From positions 7,869,001-7,933,000 of the forward strand of contig JBBDHG010000028.1 in the NCBI GenBank assembly GCA_037951165.1: a DNA stretch of 64,000 bases, read 5' to 3'. Positions 45,727 to 56,692 of the stretch are shown in pieces (positions within the stretch are counted from its first letter, which is position 1; each line of letters opens with the position of its first letter). Position numbers and translations under genes: made by a program. Below the pieces are notes generated by a model that worked only from the letters and a program-made list of their open reading frames with translations, ran no database searches and had not been told where the DNA came from. This DNA comes from Lophius americanus. Taxonomy: Eukaryota; Chordata; Actinopteri; Lophiiformes; Lophiidae.

Positions 45727-46380
45727 CATACAGTGTTGTGGAAAAGCATTAACCCCCTCTAAGTTTATTCTATTTTGTATGTCTCTAATACTAAATTGTG
45801 TTTCAAATGGTAATTTTATCAAGTAAGACAAAAGAGGTTAGCTAATGCTTTTTGTAGGAACAACCCCAACCAAGGCTTCCAATAATTGATTATTATTGGA
45901 TTATTTTTTATGATTATTATTATGGTATTACAAGTAAATCTCTGACATCACTGTGGTTGAATTTCAGTTCACTCTTCTTTGAAAAATTAAGGGCGTTGTG
46001 AGCATGAGCTGATTTTATGAGGTCAAATCACAGCATCTCAATGTCCAGGTCATTCAGAGGTGAACATAATATTCTGCTTGGGATCATTCAGCCATGCTCT
46101 TGAATTCTGATGATTTTTGCATAGTGTGCTAATGGTCAGACCCTGGAGCCAACTTTCTGCTTCTGAAGATGGTCTATTGAAGTGATGATGTAATTGACCA
46201 GGGCTGGTAGTGATCAGGTTTGGGTGGGTCTAGTCCAGCTGGAACCACTTATTATTGCAGTTTGGTAGTTTTAAAGGATTAAGCCTCTAAAGAATGAGTT
46301 TCTTTTCACAAAGACCCAGAAGGTGTTGGAGAAACTTTCAGGCTCAATAAATCAAATGTTTTCTCTCCATTCAGGTTGCC
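45727..46380 (+). mobile_element. Degraded Tc1-type DNA transposon, low confidence
   Basis: 'ACAGTGTTGTGGAAAAGCAT' with TAACCCCC resembles the terminal repeat of a fish Tc1-like group ('ACAGTGGTGTGAAAAA...CCCCC'). 'GGTAGTGATCAGGTTTGGGT' with GGGTCTAGTCCAGCTGGAA resembles its internal sequence. No readable transposase or second terminus was found. Confidence 0.35.
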
Positions 46381-46384
46381 TTTG

Positions 46385-47060
46385 CTTTACAATTTTCTGT
46401 GTTCATTTTTTTTCTGAAGCTCTAGTAAATAGCACCGAAATAGATCATGACTGATAGACGTCTGATGATGATGTGAAGTTTGATTATGTATTAGGTCTAG
46501 TTGGAATAGTTTGATGAAACTCCCTACAGCCAGTCCGAGAGTTACAGAATTACTCAGTGATGAAACACTTCTATAAAAGTTCTTGTCTAGAAATTGCAGG
46601 TGTGTTGGTATTGGCCTGTCTATCTCATTTTTCCCATTTATTTTACACAGGGAGGTCACATCCAATAATTAAATACTGTAAATTTTGGTCTCATGTGGTA
46701 AGAGACTTGAGATACTTATCTGACATGTGTCCTCACAGGAGCAGTCCCTTCGGCATGACTGAATCGAAATGCTAATTAGAAATCTAATCGGGACTATTTT
46801 AAATCCATTAATGTGATGACCATACGCAATATCCATTAGCAGACATTCATGCAATGATGGCACAGGTCGCTATGAAAGGTGAAATACTCATTAGGAGTGA
46901 CATGGTGCAAAGAGAACCACACTTTTGGAATCTGTCATCAGTTCATACTCATATACTCATAGTTTGTATTGATATACTATAAATGGAAAGTACATTAACA
47001 AATGGGATAGCCATCAGTCAAGGTATTGGGTAGTAATGATAAGCTATACTCTTGTCATTA
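46385..47060. other. Unassigned non-coding DNA
   Basis: Nothing recognisable beyond short chance frames. Confidence 0.45.
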
Positions 47061-47061
47061 T

Positions 47062-47428
47062 TTAACTAGGCCTATGCTATTGTCAGAGAGGAAAGCCCAC
47101 CTTCTGCTGCGATGTACAAGAAATCCCTCTGACTGAACTCTTCAAATGTTGAAAATGTTTTTTTGAAAAAAAAAAACTACTCCTATAAAATATGAGCATT
47201 TATACTGGAATATGAAATTTACAAGATAGATCTCCTCTATTCATATGCACCAAATTTGAACTAAATTCGACCAACGATTGAGAAATTATGTCCCAAAAAC
47301 TTTTGGAAAGCTCCTCCTAGTGTTTGAAATAAAATGGCAACCTCAAAATCAATCCAGCTCTTCGTCCTACTAATGTATGTGTGGTCATAAAATTTGAAAG
47401 TGACATCATTTCTGAGGTATTGCGTAAA
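47062..47428 (-). mobile_element. Repeat family A, copy 6
   Basis: The reverse complement shows the 3' end AGCATAGGCCTAGTT, 'TTCAGTCAGAGGGATTTCTT', 'AGATCTATCTTGTAAATTTC', 'TTTAGTTCAAATTTGGTGCA', 'GGGACATAATTTCTCAATCG' and 'ATACATTAGTAGGACGAAGA'. It is an almost complete copy lacking only the extreme 5' part. Confidence 0.8.
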
Positions 47429-47436
47429 CACAAAGT

Positions 47437-47595
47437 ACCTGCGGTCATCCCCGAGGACCAGCAGGCAGCGCTGTGAAATGTTGAGGGAGCAAATCGGGGT
47501 TCGGGGATCTGCCCAAAGACACTAAGACGTGTAAACTGCAGGGGCAGTCCGGGTATCAAACGGACAAACTTCCAAATGGGAAATCACCAGGCCTC
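47437..47595 (-). mobile_element. tRNA-type SINE, antisense
   Basis: The reverse complement has a box B-like GTTTGATACCCGGACT, then 'GGGCAGATCCCCGAACCCCG' and 'GCTGCCTGCTGGTCCTCGGG'. It is the same SINE family as 27183-27432, diverged. Confidence 0.55.
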
Positions 47596-47724
47596 TTCCT
47601 GAGTTACAGCCTTATTTGGGATTCAGAACCCTCATAACCTCCTGGTAAAAACAACTAGTCACCCAGAATATCCTTCAAAAAGAAGATGAAGCAGCCTTTT
47701 TAATTTTTATATTTACTTTTTAAT

Positions 47725-47775
47725 CAATATTAGGCCTACGCTGTCGTCCCGACAGCAAAGGAATGCTGGAAACAC
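47725..47775 (-). mobile_element. Repeat family A, 3' terminus only (copy 7)
   Basis: The reverse complement CTTTGCTGTCGGGACGACAG followed by CGTAGGCCTAATATT contains the best terminal hairpin of the family: a 6-bp stem with a 5-nt loop (GGGAC), 6 nt of spacer and a CTAA end followed by T. Confidence 0.7.
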
Positions 47776-47802
47776 CGTGAGGCTCACGCTTTTTTTACTT
47801 TT

Positions 47803-48470
47803 TCAACGTGATCCAGTCTAAACTGCTGAGAGGGAAGCTTGAAGAGGCAGTCGTTGACTGCTACCTGGCTGCATGGACCACCAACCACCTCACTGCCAGA
47901 CCACAGTTCATCAGGCTGAAGTACAGGCTGCAGTACGAGGGCTGCTGCCAACTCCAGAAGTTCTCCGTTTACTCACCTATCATCGGATACATATCAGAGG
48001 AGAACGATCTGGAGTATCAAACACTTTAAAGGACTTTGTGGACTTTTGGGAGGTCCCCTTTGTAGGAGGTCCTCACAGAACACACCGGTTAACATCCAGG
48101 ATTTCGACATTGAACAGGTGAATTCATTCAAATACCCGGCTAGTGCACCTGAACAATAAACTGCACTGATCAGACAACACAGATGTTCTATAAAAGAAAG
48201 GTCAAAGTCGTCTCCACATGCCGAGGAGACTAAGGTCCTTCGGACTTTGCAGGACTCTGTTAAACACCGACAGTAAAAGACTCAACAGGCTGGTCAGGAG
48301 GTCCAGCTCTGTCATTGACTGTCCCCTGGACTCTTTGGAAGATGTGGGTGAGAGGAGAAAGTTAACCAATGTGACATCCATCCTGGACAACATCTCTCGC
48401 CCCTTCCTGAGACTGAGGGACTGACTTTTCAGGGATATTATCCTGGTATAAAAAAGTATCCAGGATTGAG
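47803..48470 (+). pseudogene. L2-clade LINE, reverse transcriptase fragment (deleted)
   Basis: In + frames it reads 'FNVIQSKLLRGKLEEAVVDC', 'YLAAWTTNHLTARPQFIRLK', 'GCCQLQKFSVYSPIIGYISE', 'LKDFVDFW', then 'MPRRLRSFGLCRTLLNTDSK' and 'RLNRLVRRSSSVIDCPLDSL' (48218-48424). This is the fish L2-type reverse transcriptase from palm to thumb. The usual 'GAPQGTVLSPFLF' segment is deleted after RLK. The catalytic 'KFSDDTAI' motif is 'KFSVYSPI' here, so both active-site Asp are lost. A second deletion joins 'RTLLNT' to 'DSKRLNRL'. The copy is inactive. Confidence 0.82.
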
Positions 48471-48474
48471 CTCC

Positions 48475-49555
48475 AATGTTTGTAAGAAAACTTTTGAGTC
48501 TGAGGGAAGAAATAAGTCAACAAAACTAAAAAGGGACTTCATGTTTTATAGTCTGATTTTTGAATTCTTTGCTTTAAAGTTTATCTTATTTACTGACGGT
48601 CCCTGGACTTGTAAATTGGGAAGGTTTGTTTTCTTAAGCATTCAAACCTAAGGGGACGCATGCTTTTTACATGGTGTGATTCCACACAAAGTTAGTAGTT
48701 GAACATTTGTTTAATTTGTCTCATTCTAATTCATAAATAGAGCATGTAGAGCATGGCATCTGTAGTGGACGCAGCATTACTTTAGGCACCACGGTCAGAC
48801 CTGTGCCACAAATATGCACAGGTATGAATACTTCTAATGTTGTGATCCCTAATTAGGACTAGACAGAATTCGAAGAAATCATAATTGTTCTCAATATTAT
48901 ATCCCAGGAAAGTCAGAGATTAAACTTGGAGTAACGATTTGTTCTCCTCAAAAGCACATTATGGCGTCGGGTTGAAGGCATCAGAGGGAGTTCAGGGTAA
49001 AAAAAAAAAGTCTGATTGGCAGATTGCATTTGTTTGCCTTGTAGGTAACATGTTTCTCCCAAGGGGAGCCCAAGTCCCACTGCTAAACGCCAATAATTTT
49101 GGAGAAAACTTTCGTAAGCAGTTTAAACTGTTCTTCGCAGACAACCTATCAAACCAGCAGGAAAAGAAAAGTCCAAACAGACCATACAGTCAAACAGTCA
49201 AAGTCCACAACAGTAAAACACTCCAGGTTCATCTAGTTATTACACATTTTCATTAGACCACAATTGAAAAAATAGTCATACGTAGCGGTGCTTTTATTCT
49301 TTTAAATCAGTTTAGTTTGCTGAATAAATTAATTTTAAATTAATTAATTAGCCTTTATCCCTTTATCTGAAAAGCAATACGAAATAATGGCTTTGAAACA
49401 GCAGAAGATAGCTTTAGATTCCTCCTCATGTATAAGCAATGTTCTTGCTGAACATTATAATAACTTACCTTATATTATGTATGTCCTCCTTACCTGGCAA
49501 AACAGCTGTGGCCCAAGTTGGTTGGTTGGTTTGGATTCCTGCAGACCGCTGAAGG
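48475..49555. other. Unassigned DNA
   Basis: The 105-codon frame 48939-49256 contains 'QVPLLNANNFGENFRKQFKL', which is not recognised and lacks splice context. ATTAATTTTAAATTAATTAATT lies at about 49330. No nameable repeat. Confidence 0.35.
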
Positions 49556-49559
49556 TGTT

Positions 49560-49995
49560 TGTTGGTGTGACCGAAAATTAACAGCAGACCCCTTAGATCC
49601 TCAAACAGGTGATATGGGGCCTTCATGAATGACTTTTTTATCCAGTACATCCCACAGATGCTTGATTGGATTGAGATGGGGGGGACTTTGGAGGCGAAGT
49701 CAAGACCTTGAGCTGGTTGTTGTATTCCTCAAACCATTCCCGAACCATTTCTACAGTGTGTCAGGGAGCATCACCCTGCTGGAAAAAGCCACTGCAATGA
49801 GGGAGTACAGTTTTCTTGAAGAGAGGACATGGTCTGCAGCAATGTTTAGGTAGGAGCTGCAAGTCAAAGTAACATCCTCATGAATGGTAGGGCCCAAAGG
49901 TTTCCCAGCAGAACATGGTCATGGCCGTTTTTGCAGGATCCCCTGCAGCAACTCTTCAGCAGAGAACAGCCACTTTATTTTTGAAAGCCTGATTA
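49560..49995 (-). pseudogene. Tc1-like transposase, C-terminal catalytic half (broken)
   Basis: On the minus strand the order is 'CGGCCATGACCATGTTCTGC', then peptides equivalent to 'MFCWETFGP', 'VTLTCSSYLNIAADHV', 'VMLPDTL', 'NPIKHLWDVLDKKVIHEGPI'. This is the DDE-domain half of the fish Tc1-like transposase also seen at 8.0, 17.1 and 33.2 kb. The position of the third catalytic residue in 'NPIEHLWD' is Lys here (AAG), and frameshifts and stops interrupt the frame. No inverted terminal repeats were seen nearby. Confidence 0.85.
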
Positions 49996-49999
49996 AATG

Positions 50000-50595
50000 C
50001 AAAGCCTTACTACTGAGTGTGTCCAAGTGAAAAGCAAAAATACATTTTTAACAAGACGCAAAAAACAAACTACAACTACCATATCCCCCATATCATGGGT
50101 ACACAATACCCATAAGGCCACATTATTAAAGTGGTCTGACCTTGTTCACTAGCAAGCCGGAATACAAACTCAAGACAAAATCTAAGTTAAGTAGTTGGTT
50201 GTATTCCCTTCCGGGAGCTGTTCGGTGATGTTTGAGGTGAATTCATACATCTGCTGTGCTACTTCTGATTCTGACATTGCATGAAATGCAAATGTTTTTC
50301 ACTTTCATCATCTTCTACTACACCTCAGAATCTGACAATTTTTTTTGAAAGAAGCTCAGCATACGTTGGATTAACTTCATTCTCTCATGCGGGTTAATTT
50401 TTCCTTTTTTTTGTATTTTTATTCTCATTTCCCTTTGCTTCTCACTTGCCTGAAATTGAATTCTGCACCTCAGTATCACTTGATCTAACACTGCGCTCTC
50501 ATTGGCTGAGAGGAAAAGTTCAGGCATTAACTTTTCAGCAATTAAAGTTTTGAATTAACACATTGCAGATACATTGGATAAATATTAAAATAAAT
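50000..50595. other. Unassigned non-coding DNA
   Basis: No recognised feature. A Lys/Arg/Gln-rich minus-strand frame at 50318-50527 ('KQREMRIKIQKKGKINPHER') is short and of unknown meaning. Confidence 0.4.
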
Positions 50596-50599
50596 ATTT

Positions 50600-50763
50600 A
50601 AAGGGGCACTTTCAAATGTCTGCTCAACTGTCGGTCCAATTTCACTGTTTTTCTGACATAATTTCAGTTCAATCAGGGGGATTGCTTGTACAATGCAGAG
50701 GATTGGGGGAGTTTTCAGGGATATAGTCTTAGTTTCGAGGACAACAGCTCAGGCCTAGTTCAG
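50600..50763 (+). mobile_element. Repeat family A, copy 8 (right half with 3' end)
   Basis: 'GGTCCAATTTCACTG', 'TGACATAATTTCAGTTCAAT', 'CAGGGGGATTGCTTGTACAA', 'GATTGGGGGAGTTTTCAGGG', ending GACAACAGCTCAGGCCTAGTT (20 of 21 bases: GACAACAGCTCAGGCCTAGT). Confidence 0.75.
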
Positions 50764-50764
50764 A

Positions 50765-51648
50765 AAAGAGGTCTCATATACTTCTTAACCAAGGTCAAGA
50801 TCTTGATCGATTAATCACCAAGCCCTAATTGGGATTCACTTGCTGCCTAATATAACCGACCCACTGACGGTACCAATGTAGCGAGATATTCAATGTCATG
50901 CAGACTTCAATTAGTGCTTAGAAAGTTATGGCTGATTGGTATATGTATATTTGTGTCAGTCATTTAACAGATAAATTAACATTTTGCTTCAATTATTTTT
51001 TTCAATTTAGCCTGGTTCTGTATATGTCACTTGTAACACATTCATATGAAAGATGTAGCCGGTTCACAGAGCTTCTGGATCCATCCTCGGAGAGAATAGC
51101 ACCTGTCAAAAGGCTGGATTAATATTTCAGCTAGTCACAGCAGCCTTCAATTTCAGCAACTTAATAATATTGGTAATATTAATAATGAAAGTAAATTAAA
51201 TGGACCCTGGGGATCTGCTTTTGATTGCCTGTAATGAATTATGTGGCATTAGATCTTTTGTTCTGTGTAATGAAAAGAGAAATGAAGGTGGATGTGCTGA
51301 AGCACAGAATAGATTAAAATGAATAATCACAGATAACTGAACTTTGAAAGTTGTAATGAGCTGACAGTTTTCTGTCCACCTCTGAATGCAGAGTTTAAGA
51401 TAGAGCTGGAGTCATGGCATTTGTAATACGATAGTGACAGATAGAGGCTAGAAACAGAGACAGTGACCATCTGGAGGTCACCATCATTTAATGAGCTCTA
51501 ATGATCTAATAATTTGCTGAATGTAGTTAAAGTTTGCTATTATGAGCAGAGGTTCCCAACCATTGAACCGCAGACCAGCACCTGCTACAAAGCAATTGCT
51601 ACCGGTTGAAAGAAAAAAAAAAATTGAAAAAGTTTTAGAATAAATACT
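50765..51648. other. Unassigned non-coding DNA
   Basis: No recognised repeat or exon. Confidence 0.45.
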
Positions 51649-51649
51649 T

Positions 51650-51795
51650 CTTTCTTCTTCTTTCTGCTGTTTTTTTTTCTTTGTGCGGTCACCACAGCGG
51701 ATCATCTGTTGTGTTCAACATATGGAGTTAGCATTTTTTTTATTACGGATGCCCTTCCTGACCAGCCGTAAAAGTACACTGATTTGTGACCCTAT
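51650..51795 (-). mobile_element. RTE LINE 3' end fragment, antisense
   Basis: The reverse complement reads GGTCAGGAAGGGCATCCGTA, then 'AGATGATCCGCTGTGGTGAC' and a GAA-rich tail (CAGAAAGAAGAAGAAAG). This is the 3' untranslated end of the RTE family present at 28 and 58.5 kb. Confidence 0.75.
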
Positions 51796-51894
51796 CGTGA
51801 AATTGTAACTGGGATAATGGTCTGAACTTCTTGTGTACCACAAAGTGCTGAATCTTTACTAAAGGTTCTGATAGAAAAGTTTAATTATTCATCA

Positions 51895-51966
51895 CAAAAT
51901 TTTTTTGGTAGGAAAAAGCTGACCTTCAGAATATTTGAAAGGTTTAATGTTCTGGCTGATCGGACA
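51895..51966 (+). mobile_element. Tc1-like transposon 3' terminal fragment
   Basis: 'GACCTTCAGAATATTTGAAA' and 'GGTTTAATGTTCTGGCTGAT' with CGG correspond to the 3' inverted terminal repeat of the fish Tc1-like element. Confidence 0.65.
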
Positions 51967-52299
51967 CCCCCTGTTAGCTGGTCCACAAGATAACTACCAA
52001 TATACAGCTGATCCACGATGACACGTTGATTGGAGTCTCTCTTTCTTTCCTTATAGCCTTATAGTGTTTGCATTGTGTCTAAAATTTATAATCAGGATTT
52101 TAAATGTTTATATTTTAGAAGTATTCTCATTAAATATATAATAAAAAATGAAATTGCATTTTTTTGAATGTTTTTTGACTTAAATGTGTATCTTTTGGAA
52201 ACATGACGGCAAAACACAACAAACGCTTCAACAATCCTTAAGGGGAATATAAAACTAATTAAATAAAAGGCATATAATAAAATAAGTATAAGTATAATA

Positions 52300-52930
52300 A
52301 TGATATTTATAATAATAACTTTATTTATATAGCATCTTTAAAAAGATAATTTACAAACTGCTTTGACAACAAAGCAATGGCAGTCAAATACAAGGCTGAA
52401 GCACAAAGAAAAAAGGAGAGTGCGCATTGGCAATAAAAAGACAACAGTAAAAAGCACACAGGACAATTGAAAGATTAAAAGATGATAAAAGGATGATAAA
52501 TGACGAATAAAATACACAACAAAAGGAAAATAAAAAGAACATCACATTAAAGCAAGTCTACAGAAATGGGTTTCATGAAGTGACTTAAAAAAAGCTTCAT
52601 CTTCTCAAGCAGGTCGTTCCAAAGCCGAGGAGCCCTGATGGTAAATGTTCGGTCACCTCTAGATTTAAGCCTCGACTTTGGATTCAAACCAGAAGGCCCC
52701 ACCTGAGATCTAAGGCTGCGGGCTGGCTCATACGGGGGGAGTCTTTCTTTTATGTAGTCAGACGCCTGAACCAGGCATGCCTTAAAAGTCATCAGTAAAA
52801 TCATAAAAACAATTCTAAAACGTACGGTGGAGCCAGTGGAGCGATGCCAGGATTGGGATGAGGTGTTGATGTCTGGACAGGAACTAGTCTTGCAAACATT
52901 AGCCATATCAAATGTTTCTCGAATCACAGG
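52300..52930 (-). pseudogene. L2-type LINE, ORF2 C-terminus and 3' UTR
   Basis: The minus-strand frame 52547-52927 reads 'RIVFMILLMTFKACLVQASD', 'YIKERLPPYEPARSLRSQVG', 'SRLKSRGDRTFTIRAPRLWN'. This is the conserved C-terminal tail of L2/CR1-type fish LINEs ('...YkaLhG.AP.Yl.dll.pY.PaR.LRS....rl..rGdRaF...aPrLWN.LP'). The 3' untranslated part on the same strand ends with the reverse complement of AATAACTTTATTTATATAGC, a tail word common to such elements. The 126-codon open frame is intact, but the polymerase core is absent. Confidence 0.8.
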
Positions 52931-52934
52931 TTTG

Positions 52935-53900
52935 GAATAAGATCATAGATGTGAGGCAGGCTTAAAAAAAAAAAAAAAAAAAAAGCTTTAACCCCTCATG
53001 TCTCAACAGGACTTTTTACTTTTGATTTTTTTATATATTTGTTGTTTGTATAATGCATTTAGCTTGAGTTTTGGAAAGAATGTGCATTTTTCATTTAAAC
53101 ATAGTATGTTTAAGCATAATATGTTATGATATGACGATAATTCACTGTGTAAACAAGATTTATCCTCATAGCACATCCATGACAAAAATGTCCCTATTAA
53201 AATCGCTCTGGCATGAGAGGGAAAAAAAATATTTTGTTCCATGTTTTTTGTTTTTCATTCTGGCATACTGGCTTCAGAATATTTCCTTTTTTTTTTTTTT
53301 TTTACATTTTTCCGATGTTTGGTGTCAATTTCCACTGTTTAGCACATAACAGAAAACTATTTTATCTTCCTCATTTCCTGGAACAGACTTTAATGCTCAA
53401 TAGTAGTTTAGCAGAAAGACGATGGTTGTATCTGGTATAATGCATTAGTTTATGTTTGTGTTTGTGTGTGTATGTGCGTGCGTGCATGCATGCCTGAGCA
53501 TGTGTGTGAATATTTTCATTTGGTATGTGTAAAAAAAATAGTACATTCATGTGGATATTTGTGTGTGATCATTTTGCCATCAAAGTATCCGCAATTAAAT
53601 TTAGCTGTGCTGAACTGATAATCCCTCCCTCTGATGATATGCTTCTCTCCGTCTGTCTTTTTAAAACATGGATACACCATACCCGGATTTATGATTAAAA
53701 TTGTTTTTTTTTACATCCTTTAATATGGTGAAAGTTTTTTTTTTTTTCTAATATAATTTTAAAATGAAGTACATAACATTTAGTGCTTGAAAATAATTTT
53801 TTTTCTTTCTATTCCTTCTCATTTTTTTTGGTCTTTTTCCAGAAATAAGTTCTAATGATTTTTTCTCAAAATATATACATTTTTCTACTTTGTCATTTTC
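52935..53900. other. Low-complexity, AT-rich non-coding DNA
   Basis: Poly(A) at about 52964-52984, poly(T) at about 53287-53303, GT/GC alternation at about 53457-53500, and several T-runs. The Phe-rich frames here are homopolymer artefacts. Confidence 0.6.
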
Positions 53901-53902
53901 AA

Positions 53903-53970
53903 ATAATAATAATAACAATAATAATAATTATTATAATAATAGTAATAATTACAATAATAATAATATAATT
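53903..53970. repeat. (AAT)n imperfect microsatellite
   Basis: AATAATAATAATAACAATAA with further imperfect AAT/ATT units. Confidence 0.85.
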
Positions 53971-53974
53971 TTTC

Positions 53975-55690
53975 TAAAACAAATATTTTTTTTAAGTTTT
54001 CTCAAATATTAATTTATTTTAAAAAAATGGGGGAATCATGTTTATTAAGAGGTCTTTCAATTATTAGAATCCTGAAAATAAATCAATAATTTATTTCTAA
54101 GCTGAGTAATTATGTCTTTTAAAAACATAATGCCAGTAAAGTGTAAAAGAATATAAAAATGTTTAATGGCGGTTTCAGGAACAGTAAGATCATGTGAGCT
54201 CTTTCTGATGAAATGAAACACAGGGGTTAACGGACAGTCTGAGACATACAGCTTGTTTTCTTTGTCTCTCCACAGCTGCATGTCAGCTGTCTTTGGGACT
54301 CTGTTCAATAAAGTGGTTTAAGAGGCTGATCAACTTCCAGGTTGGATGTCTGATGCCTTTTTCGTGGTTTGGAGTCCATCCATTTTTCCAAACCACAGCC
54401 TTCTTTAGCATAAGCACTGCGTAAAATGAGAAGTCACATAGGACACGTCCACTCGGCTGAGACAATGTTTATGTAATTCTTCCCTATCACATTCTAGTCA
54501 TGGCGAATTAAGCCACATACCTTCTCCAGCTGGTAAAGGAGAGGTCAAGGAGAACTACCGAGTTATCTCCAGCGGTGAAATACAAATCTCACATCACGTT
54601 TAACACTTATTTATATCATAGCTGACATTGGTCCCTGAGAAGCACTCAAAACATATTCACTGCTGCTCCAATGTAAAGTCCTCTACATTCCTCCTATTAT
54701 GATAAAATTGTTTATGATAAGATACTTTACATTGTCAAAATGATAAATGTATTGTATATATATATGTATGTCTATGTATTAATATATGTATTATATTTTT
54801 AATCACTTAATATATTTATTACTATATCAATTATTAAAATGTATTCAAAACATATTTCTTAAAAAATTTGTATGATATTTAAAGACAATAAAAAATAAGA
54901 ATTAAATTATTGATATGTTTAAATGTATTAGTAATTATTATTAATTATTCTATTTTTATAAAAAATAAAAAATAAAATTTATCATTTTGATTATGTAAAA
55001 TATTTTACCATAATCAATGCTTTAGGCTTTATTGTAAAAAATAAGAATATTTTTTTGTCAATATATTGCTATTTTATCCTCATGAAAAAAGTTTACACAT
55101 TCAGTATATTATTCTAAACAACTACTTTTGGCATTTGAAATTTGGAATGCTCGTCTCATTTCTGGGTGTTTATTTGGAAACCTCCCTTTTAAGGTTGTTC
55201 ATCTTGTTCAGAGTATATCTATCAGAATATAAATGTGCATGCATTTTTATTTATTTATGCTTAAACTTTCTACATGATACATTTTGTCTGGAGCATATCT
55301 GTTAACATTTTTGCTTAAATTATCTTTCCACATAAGTCAGCAGTAGGCAGTTCGGCCTTTCAATGCCTTTTTTTATTTTTATTCGAAGAATTCGTTTTTG
55401 GTTTTGCATGGAAAGATGATTTTATGGATATTCTAAATGATGACCATCTTCTCCACAATATACTGTATATCCAAAACCATATCCACTACTCTAGGTTATG
55501 AAAGGAATGGAGAATTTGTCATAAACTGATGCGTTTGTTTTACAGTTTTTTTTTTTATTTTCCACACTGAAGGGTGAAGTCAGATAAATTAGGGGGACTG
55601 TAAAAGCAAGGGTTACCAAAACATGTTTTACTGTGAATAACGTTAGTATGGAAGCCTAGAACAGCTATAGGAGCAGGTAATTATAGCCCT
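53975..55690. other. Unassigned AT-rich DNA
   Basis: 54230-54480 is less AT-rich and carries a plus-strand phrase ('INFQVGCLMPFSWFGVHPFF') that could be an old retroelement relic, but I cannot assign it. 55463-55545 is similar to 8750-8835. The rest is very AT-rich. Confidence 0.35.
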
Positions 55691-55692
55691 AA

Positions 55693-56128
55693 AAAGTCAT
55701 GGATATTATTGAATCATCATCGCCGCCGTCGTCCTCGTTTCATGGTCATTTTCATATTCTTTACCCACATAGACCCCAATGCAAGGTAGAGCTAGATTGA
55801 TCTTGGAAGAGATCGGTTCTATATCTCTGATGCTATAGGGGGAACTTTATCTCTAAAAGTTTTGGGCAATAACATCTCAAGCATTATTCCGATTTAGTCC
55901 AGATTTGGTGCATAGACCAACTTGATGAGATCTATCTTTTATATATCATATTTGATCTAATATTTTACACACTTAGGGGGGCTTTTTCTTTTTTCATAAA
56001 AGATTCTGGGTACATAAATTCACATTTAATCTGATGAGTTCAAACAGGCGATTGCTTGTACAACGCAAGGGATTGGGGATTTTTGGGGATATATTGTTGC
56101 GTTCGGATACGACTGTACAAGCCTAGTT
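55693..56128 (+). mobile_element. Repeat family A, copy 9 (near full length)
   Basis: The longest uninterrupted copy. It runs from 'TCATGGATATTATTGAATCA' and 'TCATCATCGCCGCC' through 'TTACCCACATAGACCCCAAT', 'GCTATAGGGGGAACTTTATC' (module 1), 'CCGATTTAGTCCAGATTTGG', 'AGATCTATCTTTTATATATC', 'CTTAGGGGGGCTTTTTCTTT' (module 2) and 'CAGGCGATTGCTTGTACAAC' to 'GGATATATTGTTGCGTTCGG'. It ends ACAAGCCTAGTT. No open frame. I use this copy as the reference for the family. Confidence 0.8.
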
Positions 56129-56249
56129 TTGACTGAGGGAGTAAACTGGATGCATCATTTCAGCACTTTGTGAAAATTTAACCAAGTTATTGTGGATGCT
56201 TTCAATTCATTAAACATTCCAGCACCTGCGACAAGCCTTCATTGAATGC

Positions 56250-56578
56250 TTGAAAAGTCTGGGATATTATGGAATTGTCAAAGCTGCCGCTGCATCTCCG
56301 TTTACCGCGGATCCTTTTTGTTAATGCTTAATTCAGAAATTATTTCATGCATCATTATCTCATAGACCTTTGTGTGACGAAGAACTGGTGTAAATTTAGG
56401 AAAGGCTGGTTGTATATTTCTGAAATTAGATGGAGCTTTATCTCAAAACGTTTTCAGGCCATACATTTTCAACCGGTGATCCAATTTAATCTAAATTTAG
56501 TGAATATGTATCAACTCGCGGAGATATATCTGGTTTTACTCAACATTTCATATTTTTACTATCCAAGGCAGCTTTTTT
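56250..56578 (+). mobile_element. Repeat family A, copy 10 (left half)
   Basis: Starts 'TCTGGGATATTATGGAATTG', then 'CATCTCCGTTTACCGCGG', 'TAGGAAAGGCTGGTTGTATA', 'GATGGAGCTTTATCTCAAAA' and 'CTAAATTTAGTGAATATGTA'. It ends in a T/A-run after 'GGCAGCTTTTTTGTTTAAAA'. Confidence 0.75.
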
Positions 56579-56616
56579 GTTTAAAAAAACAACAAAAAAA
56601 TTCATTTTTCCTGACA

Positions 56617-56692
56617 TAAGACAAGACAAGGCGACTTTATTTATATAGCACATTTCAGCAACAGGGCAATTCAAAGTGCCCAGAACTCACAA
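56617..56692 (-). mobile_element. L2-type LINE 3' tail fragment
   Basis: 'GGCGACTTTATTTATATAGC' and 'ACATTTCAGCAACAGGGCAA' match the antisense 3' UTR of fish L2-type LINEs (compare 52300). It sits exactly between two family A pieces. Confidence 0.55.

Noticed and set aside
53071..53440. Phe-rich + frames resembling a membrane protein.
   Set aside because: They are driven by a poly(T) run at 53287-53303 and have no splice or start context.
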